From 2-02-FULL-62-17 sp046153355 (lineage in GTDB: Bacteria > Pseudomonadota > Gammaproteobacteria > Burkholderiales > SG8-39), in assembly GCA_046153355.1 (NCBI GenBank), contig JBJXEY010000465.1, positions 1 through 22,321 on the forward strand: a stretch of DNA of 22,321 nucleotides. Reading direction: 5' to 3'. The stretch's first letter is position 1, and each line of letters starts with the position of its first letter. This document shows, piece after piece, positions 1-7,108 of the stretch. The position numbers and the translations under genes were made by a program. The notes under the pieces are model-generated. The model made no database searches, had not been told where the DNA came from, and worked only from the letters and a program-made list of their open reading frames with translations.

Positions 1-83
1 ATCGGCATAGACACCATGTGCAAACCAAACGCCAATAGCATGCCGCCACGAACCCCAATTTGTATCACAAGTGCTCGATCCAT
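1..83 (-). CDS. N-terminus of an unidentified gene, cut by window edge
   Basis: A minus-strand reading frame starts with ATG at 83 and stays open to base 1, giving 27 codons that begin MDRALVIQIGVRGG. A strong ribosome binding site (GAGGAG) lies about 9 bases upstream of the ATG, inside the end of the preceding VOC gene. The start is 11 bases after that gene's stop codon, so it is probably the third gene of the hydrolase-VOC operon. The visible residues are mostly hydrophobic, compatible with a signal peptide or first membrane helix. The product cannot be named from this fragment. Confidence 0.5.
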   Translation of the reverse strand, partial: MDRALVIQIGVRGGMLLAFGLHMVSMP

Positions 84-93
84 CAATCGCTCC

Positions 94-1041
94 TCAAGGA
101 GAACAATGCTGCAAAAAGCGTTGCGAACCCGGCGCACCCCAGGTGGCCGAGACATCGCTGGATAAATCAATCAGGCGCGAGCCGCTGGCAACATTCAGGC
201 GATCAATATCCGACCAGTGTTCGTGCATGCGGTTCCAAGGATCGAGCCAGAAATCGGTAATCTGCCCACCCACTGCAACGCGCGAGATGCCCTGCAGGTG
301 TTCGTATTTACCATTTTGACGTAAATGCGTATGGCCAAGAAACAGATCATCGACATCGGCCACTTCAAAAGAAATGTGATGCAACCCGGCGTTTTCGTTT
401 TTTCGCACCAGGAGGACGTGATGATCGACGTAATCGTCGCCTCGATCCAGGCGGCTAAACGAGGTACTGATGTTGTTGCTGTCACCGCGATACATATCGT
501 CAGTGGCGATAATGCCCAAGGTGTCACGAAACCACTTCACAGTCTCGGGCAACTTGGGCGTTGAAAATCCCCCGTGCCCGAGGCGCTTCACATGCGAGGG
601 GCCGCTTTTGAGATGCATAAAAGTGCCAACGCGTTTTTTCGGTTCGGCGGCCGTGTTGATGGGTGTACCCGCCACCGCAATGGGGGGCAAGGTGGCGATG
701 CCATGCACCACTTCTATCTGATAACCATTGGGCTCGGTCAGGCGCACGCGTCTGCCACCGCCGGGTTCGTCGATGTTTTCGATGCCCGAAGCGCCCGGCG
801 CTTGCGCCGCGCGCGCGAGGTCGTCAGGATCGTCGACGCTATAAGCAAAGCCAACAAAACGCGGCTCGCCTTTTTCAGTGATATGGATGTGGTGCATCGG
901 GTCAGTGCCACGCATGTATAAGGCACTGTTCGTGCGCTCACTGCGTACCATGCCAAATTCAAGGAGGAACTCTTCCATCACGTCCAGATCGGGCGCACGC
1001 ATGCGGCCATGAGCAATTTCCGAAACTCTCACCAGTGCCAT
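94..1041 (-). CDS. VOC-family extradiol dioxygenase-like protein
   Basis: 315 aa, the usual length of type I extradiol dioxygenases of the vicinal-oxygen-chelate fold. Two VOC domains are visible, about residues 4-115 and 150-285. The second carries the expected metal triad: His156 (RLGHGGFS), His221/His222 (GLHHISFEV) and Glu274 (MHEHWSDID), matching the His-His-Glu Fe(II) site of BphC/catechol 2,3-dioxygenase enzymes. The family opens catecholic rings next to the diol, so a meta-cleavage role is likely, though the substrate cannot be told. The gene begins 3 bases after the upstream alpha/beta hydrolase and is co-transcribed with it; meta-cleavage products are often handled by such hydrolases. 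The last 30 residues after the VOC fold are not recognised. Confidence 0.85.
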   Translation of the reverse strand: MALVRVSEIAHGRMRAPDLDVMEEFLLEFGMVRSERTNSALYMRGTDPMHHIHITEKGEPRFVGFAYSVDDPDDLARAAQAPGASGIENIDEPGGGRRVRLTEPNGYQIEVVHGIATLPPIAVAGTPINTAAEPKKRVGTFMHLKSGPSHVKRLGHGGFSTPKLPETVKWFRDTLGIIATDDMYRGDSNNISTSFSRLDRGDDYVDHHVLLVRKNENAGLHHISFEVADVDDLFLGHTHLRQNGKYEHLQGISRVAVGGQITDFWLDPWNRMHEHWSDIDRLNVASGSRLIDLSSDVSATWGAPGSQRFLQHCSP

Positions 1042-1044
1042 GAC

Positions 1045-1965
1045 TCAGTCTCGCAAACCGATGTGCTGATGAACAAACGCCACAATATCGTCCAACGCCG
1101 CAATCGATTCGGGAAGCGTCGGATGAACGGTAGTGAATAAGCTGGGTGCATCGTAATACTTGAGCAGGAACTCCCCGCCCGCCTTGCGATAGTTCCCTGC
1201 GAATCGCTCAGCCTCAGGTTCACTTTGGGCTGCATCGGTTTTCCCCGACTCTTCATCCACGTAGTTGTGTACATCGTCTTGCGTCGCCTGAATCCACATC
1301 GCTGGCGGCAAAAGCACTTTTTCCTGGCGCTCCAGCATTAGCATGGGGTTGGCTTCGCGTTGTATTGCTTCGCTGCCCCAATAGTCATCATGGCTTTTGA
1401 TAAGTCGCGCGGCGAAGTCGCGTGGATTGGGTTTAGCGAGTTCGCGCTTTGCCATGCGATAACGCCCAAAGGGGTTGATCACCGGCCACAACATCACCAC
1501 GCAGCCCACGGTGGCATCGACATTGGGCGAACCCGCAGCCAAGGGAATGTTGGTGAAACGCGCATCATGCGGTTTCATCGCGCCCAGCATCACCAGCTGG
1601 CCACCGCTGGAATTGCCCGAAATCCCTACACGATCAGCACGGATCTTGAAACGCGCGGCATTGGCTTTCAACCAGCGTATGCCGTAATTGATATCGGCGG
1701 ACGAGCACGGGAACGGTCCAGATTTGCCTTGCCGAAAATCCAGCGACAGCACCACCACGCCACTTCGCGCCAGCGCTTCATGCAAGGATTTGCCGCGGGT
1801 GCGATCGTAATTTGTCCAGGCGCCGCCGTGCACTTCGATCATGGCGGGAAATGGTCCGTCACCGCGAGGTTGAAACCAGCGTGCCAAGAGCGGCTCATCG
1901 CCATGGCGCAGGTATTCGATATCCTGCATATCGAACGCGTAATTCTTAGTTGCCGTCGAACTCAT
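1045..1965 (-). CDS. alpha/beta hydrolase (HSL/esterase-like)
   Basis: 306-aa alpha/beta hydrolase. The oxyanion-hole motif HGGAW is at residues 46-50, the nucleophile elbow G-N-S-S-G at 117-121 (Ser119 catalytic), a candidate acid Asp230/Asp231 and a candidate catalytic His281. The HGG plus GxSxG layout is that of hormone-sensitive-lipase-type carboxylesterases and kynurenine-formamidase-like enzymes. No signal peptide is seen, so it is probably cytoplasmic. The ATG at 1965 has an AAGGAA site about 7 bases upstream. It is first in a minus-strand operon with the VOC dioxygenase and diverges from the CoxL-type gene. Ester or ring-cleavage-product hydrolysis is inferred; the substrate is unknown. 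Confidence 0.85.
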   Translation of the reverse strand: MSSTATKNYAFDMQDIEYLRHGDEPLLARWFQPRGDGPFPAMIEVHGGAWTNYDRTRGKSLHEALARSGVVVLSLDFRQGKSGPFPCSSADINYGIRWLKANAARFKIRADRVGISGNSSGGQLVMLGAMKPHDARFTNIPLAAGSPNVDATVGCVVMLWPVINPFGRYRMAKRELAKPNPRDFAARLIKSHDDYWGSEAIQREANPMLMLERQEKVLLPPAMWIQATQDDVHNYVDEESGKTDAAQSEPEAERFAGNYRKAGGEFLLKYYDAPSLFTTVHPTLPESIAALDDIVAFVHQHIGLRD

Positions 1966-2001
1966 GCCATATTCCTTGCGGAGAAATTGTCCATTACAAA
2001 A

Positions 2002-2019
2002 TGCCGCTGTCGGGCGGCA
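2002..2019. promoter_or_regulatory. 6-bp inverted repeat in divergent intergenic region
   Basis: TGCCGC and GCGGCA form a perfect 6-bp inverted repeat around a 6-base loop, in the 130-base gap between the divergent hydrolase and CoxL-type genes. It could be an operator or a hairpin in a leader. I see no convincing -35/-10 pair on either strand, so the function is only suggested by position. Confidence 0.25.
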
Positions 2020-2095
2020 GGCCGGAATTTAGCTCAACCACTAATTCCATGCGTTACCATCCGCACCTCGCTTTTGGCTTGATGGACTTGCGATC

Positions 2096-4483
2096 TTGAA
2101 GGAACCAGCCCTACCGCCGCTTGGCCCCCTACACAGCATCGGCCAACCGCTGCGCCGGCGCGAAGATCAGCGCCTGCTCACCGGTCGTGGGCAATTCAGT
2201 GACGACTTCAACTTGCCCGGTCAAGCCTACTCCGCTATGGTGCGTTCCCCCTATCCGCATGCGCGGATTCGATCGATTGATAAACGCGCGGCGCTGCTTA
2301 TGCCCGGTGTGTTGGGCGTATACACCGGCGCCGATTGCGCGGCCGATGGCTTGAAGCCCATCCCGCACAGCCCGGTTCCCTCGACAAAATACGATATAAA
2401 ACTTAAAGCGCCCGATGGCGGCAAGGTGTTCGAAGGTCCGCACTTGTTATTGCCCACCGACAAGGCGCGTCACGTCGGCGAGGCAGTCGCCATGGTGGTG
2501 GCGCAAACCCGCGAACAAGCTGCCGATGCCGCCGAAGCCATGGTGGTCGATTACCAAGAGTTGCCTTGGATCGCCAATACCGCCGCGGCATTCGCAGGCC
2601 GAGGGAAAAATTCAGTATCACCCGTATGGGACGAAGTGCCCGACAACGTGTTGGTGACCAGCGTTTTCGGCGATGCTGCCGCCACCGACGCAGCATTCGC
2701 ACACGCCGCTCACGTAATAAAAATGGATTTTGATATCGGCCGCGTCACCGCCTGCACTCTGGAACCGCGTGCGGCGCTGGGCCATTTCGATGCACACACC
2801 GGTCGATACACCTTGTACGCCGGCAGCGGCGGCGCGGTGCGGCAAAAGAGTGAACTCGCCACGGTGCTGGGCGTCGATCCAAAGCGTGTTCGCGTATTGT
2901 CTCTGGATGTAGGCGGCAATTTTGGCGCGCGCAATCGTGTCTACGTGGAGTTTGGCCTGGTATTGTGGGCCTCAGCCAAACTCGGGCGTGCGGTGAAATT
3001 CACCGCGATGCGCAGTGAATCCTTCCTCTCCGACTACCAAGGTCGCGATTTGTTCTCGCGTGTGGAACTGGCATTAAACGAAGATGGCCGATTCCTAGCA
3101 CTGCGCTCAACCAATGTGTCGAACGTTGGCGCGCGTTGTGCTTCGTTATCGCCGTTGAGCAAAGGCGCCGGACTCATCACCGGCAACTACGCCATCCCCG
3201 CTGCCAGCCTCACCGGCGTGGCGGTGTTTACCAACACCGCGCCCACTACGCCGTATCGCAGCTCGGGCCGCCCCGAAGTTACCTACGCCATCGAGCGACT
3301 AGTGGATGAGGCGGCCTCGCAACTGGGTATAGACCGAATCGAGCTTCGCGAAAGGAACCTTATCGCGCCGCAAGACATGCCCTACCGCAACGCCGTAGGC
3401 ATGTGCTATGACAGTGGCGAGTACCAAATCAACATGGAAAAATCGATGGCGATGGCCGACTGGCGCGGGTTTTCAGCCCGTCGTGCCTCGGCGCAGACGC
3501 GCGGCAAGTTGCTCGGACTGGGCCTGGCGAACTATGTGGAATCCTCCATCGGCACACCGAAAGAACGCGCTGAAGTGACCATCGGCGCGAATGGCCGCGT
3601 TCGCGTGGTAATAGGCACGCAGCCAAGTGGTCAAGGGCATGAGACCAGCTTCGCGCAGGCCATCGCCACCCTGCTATGTATTCCGGCCGACGTGGTGGAT
3701 GTGGTGATGGGCGATACCGATATCGTGAGTGCCGGAGGCGGTTCGCATTCGGGGCGTTCGATGCGCCATGCGGCGGCAGTATTCACGCTGGCCGCAGAAC
3801 AACTCATTGCAAACGGCAAGAAAATTACCGCCTGGTTGCTTGAGGCCAATGCCGATGCAATCGAGTTCAAAGACGGCCGATTCTCCGCGCCCTCCTCGCA
3901 GCGCTCCTTCAAATTCTTCGAACTTGCCGCCGAAGCAGATCGCGGATTGATGCCTTCCTCATTAAAGGAAGGCCTATCCGTGATTCAGGATAACGAAATG
4001 CACGACCCGGTATTCCCCAATGGCTGCGCCATTTGCGAAATTGAAATCGATCCGGAAACCGGCGTTGCCGACATCACCCGCTACACCACCGTAGACGACG
4101 TCGGCCGCTGCATCAATCCGCTGATCGTGCATGGGCAAACACATGGCGGGCTCGCGCAAGGCGTGGGTCAGGCGATGAGCGAACAATGCAGCATCGACCC
4201 CGCCTCGGGCCAGACGTTGTCGGGCTCCTTCATGGATTACTGCATTCCGCGCGCCGACACCTTGCCGTCTCTCACCACGGAGATTGTTGAAGTGTTATCA
4301 CCGACCAATCCCTTGGGGATCAAAGCCGGCGGCGAAGGCGGCACCACGCCGGCGCCGGCGGTGGTGATCAATGCCATCATGGACGCCTTGCGGCCCTGGG
4401 GCGTACGCGATATCACCATGCCGGCCACACCGCAGAATATTTGGCGAGCGATACAGCATGCGCAAAAATATAAGGTTGCTTGA
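2096..4483 (+). CDS. CoxL/xanthine dehydrogenase-family molybdopterin-binding subunit
   Basis: 795 aa, the typical size of the large subunit of CoxL-type molybdenum hydroxylases. It has the N-terminal a/b-hammerhead domain (starting about IGQPLRRREDQRLLTGRG, residues 15-32), the cofactor motif DVGGNFGAR near 277, TTPYRSSGRPE (384-394, equivalent to GAYRGAGRPE of aldehyde/xanthine oxidoreductases) and the catalytic glutamate in GGEGGT (Glu747). CODH's AYxCSFR loop is absent, so it is not a CO dehydrogenase. Such enzymes hydroxylate N-heterocycles or aldehydes. The start is TTG at 2096: a stop lies in frame at 2042, no in-frame ATG intervenes, and a GGA is 9 bases upstream. Neither the FAD nor the 2Fe-2S partner gene is adjacent; tRNA-Cys follows. 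Confidence 0.88.
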   Translation: MKEPALPPLGPLHSIGQPLRRREDQRLLTGRGQFSDDFNLPGQAYSAMVRSPYPHARIRSIDKRAALLMPGVLGVYTGADCAADGLKPIPHSPVPSTKYDIKLKAPDGGKVFEGPHLLLPTDKARHVGEAVAMVVAQTREQAADAAEAMVVDYQELPWIANTAAAFAGRGKNSVSPVWDEVPDNVLVTSVFGDAAATDAAFAHAAHVIKMDFDIGRVTACTLEPRAALGHFDAHTGRYTLYAGSGGAVRQKSELATVLGVDPKRVRVLSLDVGGNFGARNRVYVEFGLVLWASAKLGRAVKFTAMRSESFLSDYQGRDLFSRVELALNEDGRFLALRSTNVSNVGARCASLSPLSKGAGLITGNYAIPAASLTGVAVFTNTAPTTPYRSSGRPEVTYAIERLVDEAASQLGIDRIELRERNLIAPQDMPYRNAVGMCYDSGEYQINMEKSMAMADWRGFSARRASAQTRGKLLGLGLANYVESSIGTPKERAEVTIGANGRVRVVIGTQPSGQGHETSFAQAIATLLCIPADVVDVVMGDTDIVSAGGGSHSGRSMRHAAAVFTLAAEQLIANGKKITAWLLEANADAIEFKDGRFSAPSSQRSFKFFELAAEADRGLMPSSLKEGLSVIQDNEMHDPVFPNGCAICEIEIDPETGVADITRYTTVDDVGRCINPLIVHGQTHGGLAQGVGQAMSEQCSIDPASGQTLSGSFMDYCIPRADTLPSLTTEIVEVLSPTNPLGIKAGGEGGTTPAPAVVINAIMDALRPWGVRDITMPATPQNIWRAIQHAQKYKVA

Positions 4484-4518
4484 AATTCAGGAAATCGCCC
4501 CAATTTACGACCGTCAAT

Positions 4519-4591
4519 GGCGGGGTGGCAGAGTGTTATGCCGTGGCCTGCAAAGCCACGCACGGTGGTTCAATTCCATCCCCCGCCTCCA
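4519..4591 (+). tRNA. tRNA-Cys (GCA anticodon), CCA encoded
   Basis: A full cloverleaf folds. The acceptor stem GGCGGGG/CCCCGCC is at 4519-4525 and 4581-4587, the D stem GCA/TGC at 4528-4530 and 4539-4541, the anticodon stem GTGGC/GCCAC at 4543-4547 and 4555-4559 with loop CTGCAAA (anticodon GCA, 4550-4552), and the T stem GGTGG/CCATC (one G-U) around loop TTCAATT. Discriminator T4588 is followed by encoded CCA. It is 73 nt including CCA, one fewer than usual: the D-loop reads GAGTGTTA where betaproteobacterial tRNA-Cys normally has GAGTGGTTA. One of the G18-G19 pair appears missing, which could weaken D-loop/T-loop contact. Confidence 0.93.
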
Positions 4592-4630
4592 CTAGATTAG
4601 AAAAAAGTGGCTCCGGATACTCGATCAGTA

Positions 4631-4975
4631 CTAACGCCCAAGCACGATATCGATACCGGCAAGAATTGATTCCAACTTGGCCCGCGACAATTTGCCTACG
4701 CGATGGGAGAGCAGCGCCCGATCAAGCGCGACAATCTGCGAGGTGTTCGCGACGGAGTCCTTGGGCAGTCCTGTTTGTCTCGCCGAGAGACGGGTATTGC
4801 CTGGCGCGTCCGCCCAGTGAAGGTTGCTTGTCATCGGAACGCAAACAACCGTCGCGATGCGGCTGCGATTTAGCGCGTCACCCTGAACAATCACAACGGG
4901 TCTGCGCAATCCCGGACCGGAGCCGACCGGCTCTGGCAGGTCTGCCCACCATACCTCGCCTTGCGAAATTACCAT
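4631..4975 (-). CDS. MazF/PemK-family toxin (endoribonuclease)
   Basis: 114 aa, normal for the MazF/PemK fold. The N-terminal GEVWWADLP (residues 6-14) is the family hallmark; the active-site strand GLRRPVVIVQ (22-31, Arg24/Arg25) and the PMTSN turn (Thr49/Ser50) match the Arg and Thr/Ser that cleave mRNA in MazF. The ATG at 4975 overlaps the antitoxin stop by 7 bases, so the pair is translationally coupled. Its 3' end lies 39 bases from the tRNA-Cys 3' end. The protein looks intact. Single-stranded RNA cleavage is known for the family; the target sequence cannot be predicted here. Confidence 0.93.
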   Translation of the reverse strand: MVISQGEVWWADLPEPVGSGPGLRRPVVIVQGDALNRSRIATVVCVPMTSNLHWADAPGNTRLSARQTGLPKDSVANTSQIVALDRALLSHRVGKLSRAKLESILAGIDIVLGR

Positions 4976-5205
4976 TCGCTGCGCTTCAGTATTCGGCGTG
5001 CGGCCGCTGCTGCAAACGCGTAGTCCTGATCACCTGCCTTTTCGCAGACTCGATCCATGGTCTGGGTCACAGTATCGGGAGAATGTCTCGCGAGGTACTC
5101 CCGAAGTGCGTCGCTAAACAGGCGGCTGCGCGAGGTGCCATTGCTACGCGCAAGCGATTCCGCTGCCAAATAAAGATCGTCGGGAATCGACACCGCAGTT
5201 TTCAT
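4969..5205 (-). CDS. ribbon-helix-helix antitoxin of the MazF-type pair
   Basis: 78 aa from ATG 5205. MKTAVSIPDDLYLAAESLAR is a classic CopG/MazE-type ribbon-helix-helix start: a short strand (2-8), helix 1 (about 10-21) and helix 2 (SRSRLFSDALREYLA, 25-39). The C-terminal half (41-78) would be the toxin-wrapping tail. RHH antitoxins dimerise, bind their own promoter and neutralise the toxin. The frame stays open upstream to 5367, but that extension is not protein-like. An ATG at 5232 (87 aa) is possible but also has a poor ribosome site. At 5205 there is no Shine-Dalgarno, while a TATACT box sits just upstream, so translation may be leaderless. Confidence 0.85.
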   Translation of the reverse strand: MKTAVSIPDDLYLAAESLARSNGTSRSRLFSDALREYLARHSPDTVTQTMDRVCEKAGDQDYAFAAAAARRILKRSEW

Positions 5206-5211
5206 ACCAAA

Positions 5212-5220
5212 AGTATAACT
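5212..5220 (-). promoter_or_regulatory. candidate -10 box and operator of the toxin-antitoxin pair
   Basis: Read on the minus strand this is AGTTATACT, containing a TATACT -10-like hexamer (minus strand of 5212-5217) six bases before the antitoxin ATG. AGT/ACT ends make it nearly palindromic, as expected for an RHH operator. No good -35 lies 16-18 bases upstream. If used, transcription would start at or next to the ATG, giving a leaderless message. Confidence 0.35.
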
Positions 5221-5475
5221 CAACGCTGACATGCTTCGTTGCTGTTTGGAAGTGTTGCGCCTGCCTCGTTTGGGGAAATCTGAAACGAGCGTGGCCATTG
5301 CCGAAATACTTCTTCGCATTGATTTTTGTCCATTGCATGACGCGAATATCCGCGTAAATACTGTCAACGCCGGTTGGACAATTGCGTTGACGTCATACAG
5401 CAGCTATTCAGGAATGGCCCAATCGGGCGGAGATGACGAGCTTTCGCCTATGCTCTCAGAGGAAGTCCATGGCAC

Positions 5476-6048
5476 TTACCGCAATGCGCGTCGTTTCAGG
5501 GATGGGGCAAGCAATTTTGCCAGCGCGGCGTCCTCTCCCAATTCAATGGCATGTTCGGCCGCGAATTGGCGCGCGGTGTCGCTGATTTCTCCGGTGGCAA
5601 TGAACACGCCGCCGCTCGCACCCAGCGTGCGCACGGCTTCGTGCAGGTCGCGCAATGGGCCGATGCCATTTTGCGCGGTTTTCCAGCGGCGCAGTAGAAC
5701 CACGTTAGTGCGGCCGCCTTTGCGAATCTCAATGTCCGCCGCATCGCTTTCGTGTTTGCTCACTTTAAATCCGTCACGGACGAAGGCATCTTCGACGAGC
5801 GACTCGAATTCCTCCCGGTTCATGGATCGAACTTCGCCGAGGATTTTCTCGGTACGAGCCTCGCCCGGTACACCGCGTTGGCGCCAAGCAACGTAGATCG
5901 CGATCACCAGAAACGGCAAGCCGGCGAATATAGCGAAAGTAAGCGGCAGGAACAGCTGCATTACGCCCGCGATACCCATGGCGATCGCGACACTCACCCA
6001 CCAATGCTTGCGCTTGAGTATCTCGAATAGGGATCCCTTGGCTGCCAT
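5476..6048 (-). CDS. membrane-anchored Mrr-like restriction-endonuclease-fold protein, probably inactive
   Basis: 190 aa. Two hydrophobic helices (about 17-34 and 36-54) are followed by an Mrr-type domain: MNREEFESLVEDAFVRDGFKV (76-96), DIEIRKGG (105-112), then GASGGVFIATGEISDTARQFA (143-163), which matches the Mrr_cat layout. In active members the strand after the Asp reads QCKxW (Q/E-x-K). Here the same place is VVLLRRW (116-122), so Gln and Lys are replaced by Leu and Arg. The upstream GGxDGGVD loop is also reduced to DAADIEI. The fold is recognisable but the nuclease centre looks degenerate. It is last in the minus-strand run UbiD, Bug receptor, this gene (38-base gap). A DNA or protein sensor at the membrane is one possibility. 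Confidence 0.75.
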   Translation of the reverse strand: MAAKGSLFEILKRKHWWVSVAIAMGIAGVMQLFLPLTFAIFAGLPFLVIAIYVAWRQRGVPGEARTEKILGEVRSMNREEFESLVEDAFVRDGFKVSKHESDAADIEIRKGGRTNVVLLRRWKTAQNGIGPLRDLHEAVRTLGASGGVFIATGEISDTARQFAAEHAIELGEDAALAKLLAPSLKRRALR

Positions 6049-6086
6049 CTCAGTACGCCGCTTTCATTGCCATGGTCATGTCGCAA

Positions 6087-7076
6087 CTACTCCGGCTTAA
6101 TACCGGCAGCTTCGACGACCTTTTTCCAGGTCGCGATTTCCCGCTCGACGATTGCCGTAAATTGTTCGGGCGAATTGCCGATAGGCTCGGCAGCCTCCTG
6201 GGCAAAAATCGCTTTCATTTCCGCATTGCGCGCGGCTTTCGCCGCTTCATTCCACAAGCGATTGACGATGGCTGCGGGCGTCTTCGCCGGCGCGAACACG
6301 CCCACCCACGAGGCATAGTCGTAACCCTTGAGGCCTGCCTCGGCGAGCGTCGGCAGATCCGGCGTTGAAGGCCAGCGCTGACCGGTGCTCACTGCCAAGG
6401 CGCGCAAGGCACCTGCCTTGACATGCGGTAGCGCGGTAGAAATGGTGGCAAGATTTACCTGCACCTGCCCGCCCAAAAGTCCATTCACCGCCGGCGCGCC
6501 GCCCTTGTAAGGCACGTGCACGATGTCAAGCTTCGCCATGTATTTCATCATTTCCATCGAGAGATGTGTACCGGTACCGACGCCGCTGGAGGCGTAATTG
6601 AATTTGCCCGGCTGCGCGCGCGCCGTCGTTAGAAACTCCTGCACCGTCTTAATGGGCGAAGCGTTTTGCACCACGAGAATATTGGGGAAGGCCGACACCT
6701 GCGTGATGGGGGAAAAATCGGCGACCGCATCGAAAGGCAATTTTCGATAGACACTGGGATTGATGGAGAAGGACGCCGCCACCATTAAAAGCGTATAGCC
6801 GTCGGGCGCTGCCTTGGCCACCGCATCGCTACCGATGATGCTGCCCGCGCCGGGGCGGTTCTCGACAAAGAAATTTTGCCCCATGGTTTCGCCCAGGACC
6901 TTGGCTAAGGGACGCGCTACCAGGTCGGTAGAGCCACCAGCGCTTTGTGGCACGATGATGCGCACTGGTTTGACGGGGTAGGTTTGTGCGATAGAAATGC
7001 CGCTGCTGATAAATGCAAAAGCCACACCGATCAATGAAGCAGATCCCGCCGTACGCGAAACAAATTGAAATTTCAT
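6087..7076 (-). CDS. Bug/TTT-family periplasmic solute-binding protein
   Basis: 329 aa from ATG 7076. That start has GAGGAA about 9 bases upstream and gives a proper signal peptide (MKFQFVSRTAGSASLIGVAF, cleavage near AQ/TYP at about residue 31). An earlier start at 7112 would add a charged 12-residue leader and is less likely. Family motifs are present: VRIIVPQSAGGSTD, NRPGAGSIIGSDAVAKAAPDG, HVPYKGGAP and GGQVQ. Bug proteins are tripartite tricarboxylate transporter receptors that bind carboxylates in the periplasm. No TctA/TctB membrane gene is present. Lying 32 bases after the UbiD gene, it probably delivers or senses the carboxylate that UbiD decarboxylates. Confidence 0.93.
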   Translation of the reverse strand: MKFQFVSRTAGSASLIGVAFAFISSGISIAQTYPVKPVRIIVPQSAGGSTDLVARPLAKVLGETMGQNFFVENRPGAGSIIGSDAVAKAAPDGYTLLMVAASFSINPSVYRKLPFDAVADFSPITQVSAFPNILVVQNASPIKTVQEFLTTARAQPGKFNYASSGVGTGTHLSMEMMKYMAKLDIVHVPYKGGAPAVNGLLGGQVQVNLATISTALPHVKAGALRALAVSTGQRWPSTPDLPTLAEAGLKGYDYASWVGVFAPAKTPAAIVNRLWNEAAKAARNAEMKAIFAQEAAEPIGNSPEQFTAIVEREIATWKKVVEAAGIKPE

Positions 7077-7108
7077 TGGATTTCGTTCCTCAACACGTTG
7101 ACCCGCGA

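Noticed and set aside
4480..5229. 249-codon plus-strand frame across tRNA-Cys and the toxin-antitoxin pair
   Set aside because: It runs through the tRNA and antisense to two well-supported genes, and its translation is low-complexity Arg/Ser-rich.
5206..5367. N-terminal extension of the RHH antitoxin
   Set aside because: The RHH fold begins exactly at residue MKTAVSIPDD, and the extension has no ribosome site or protein-like pattern.
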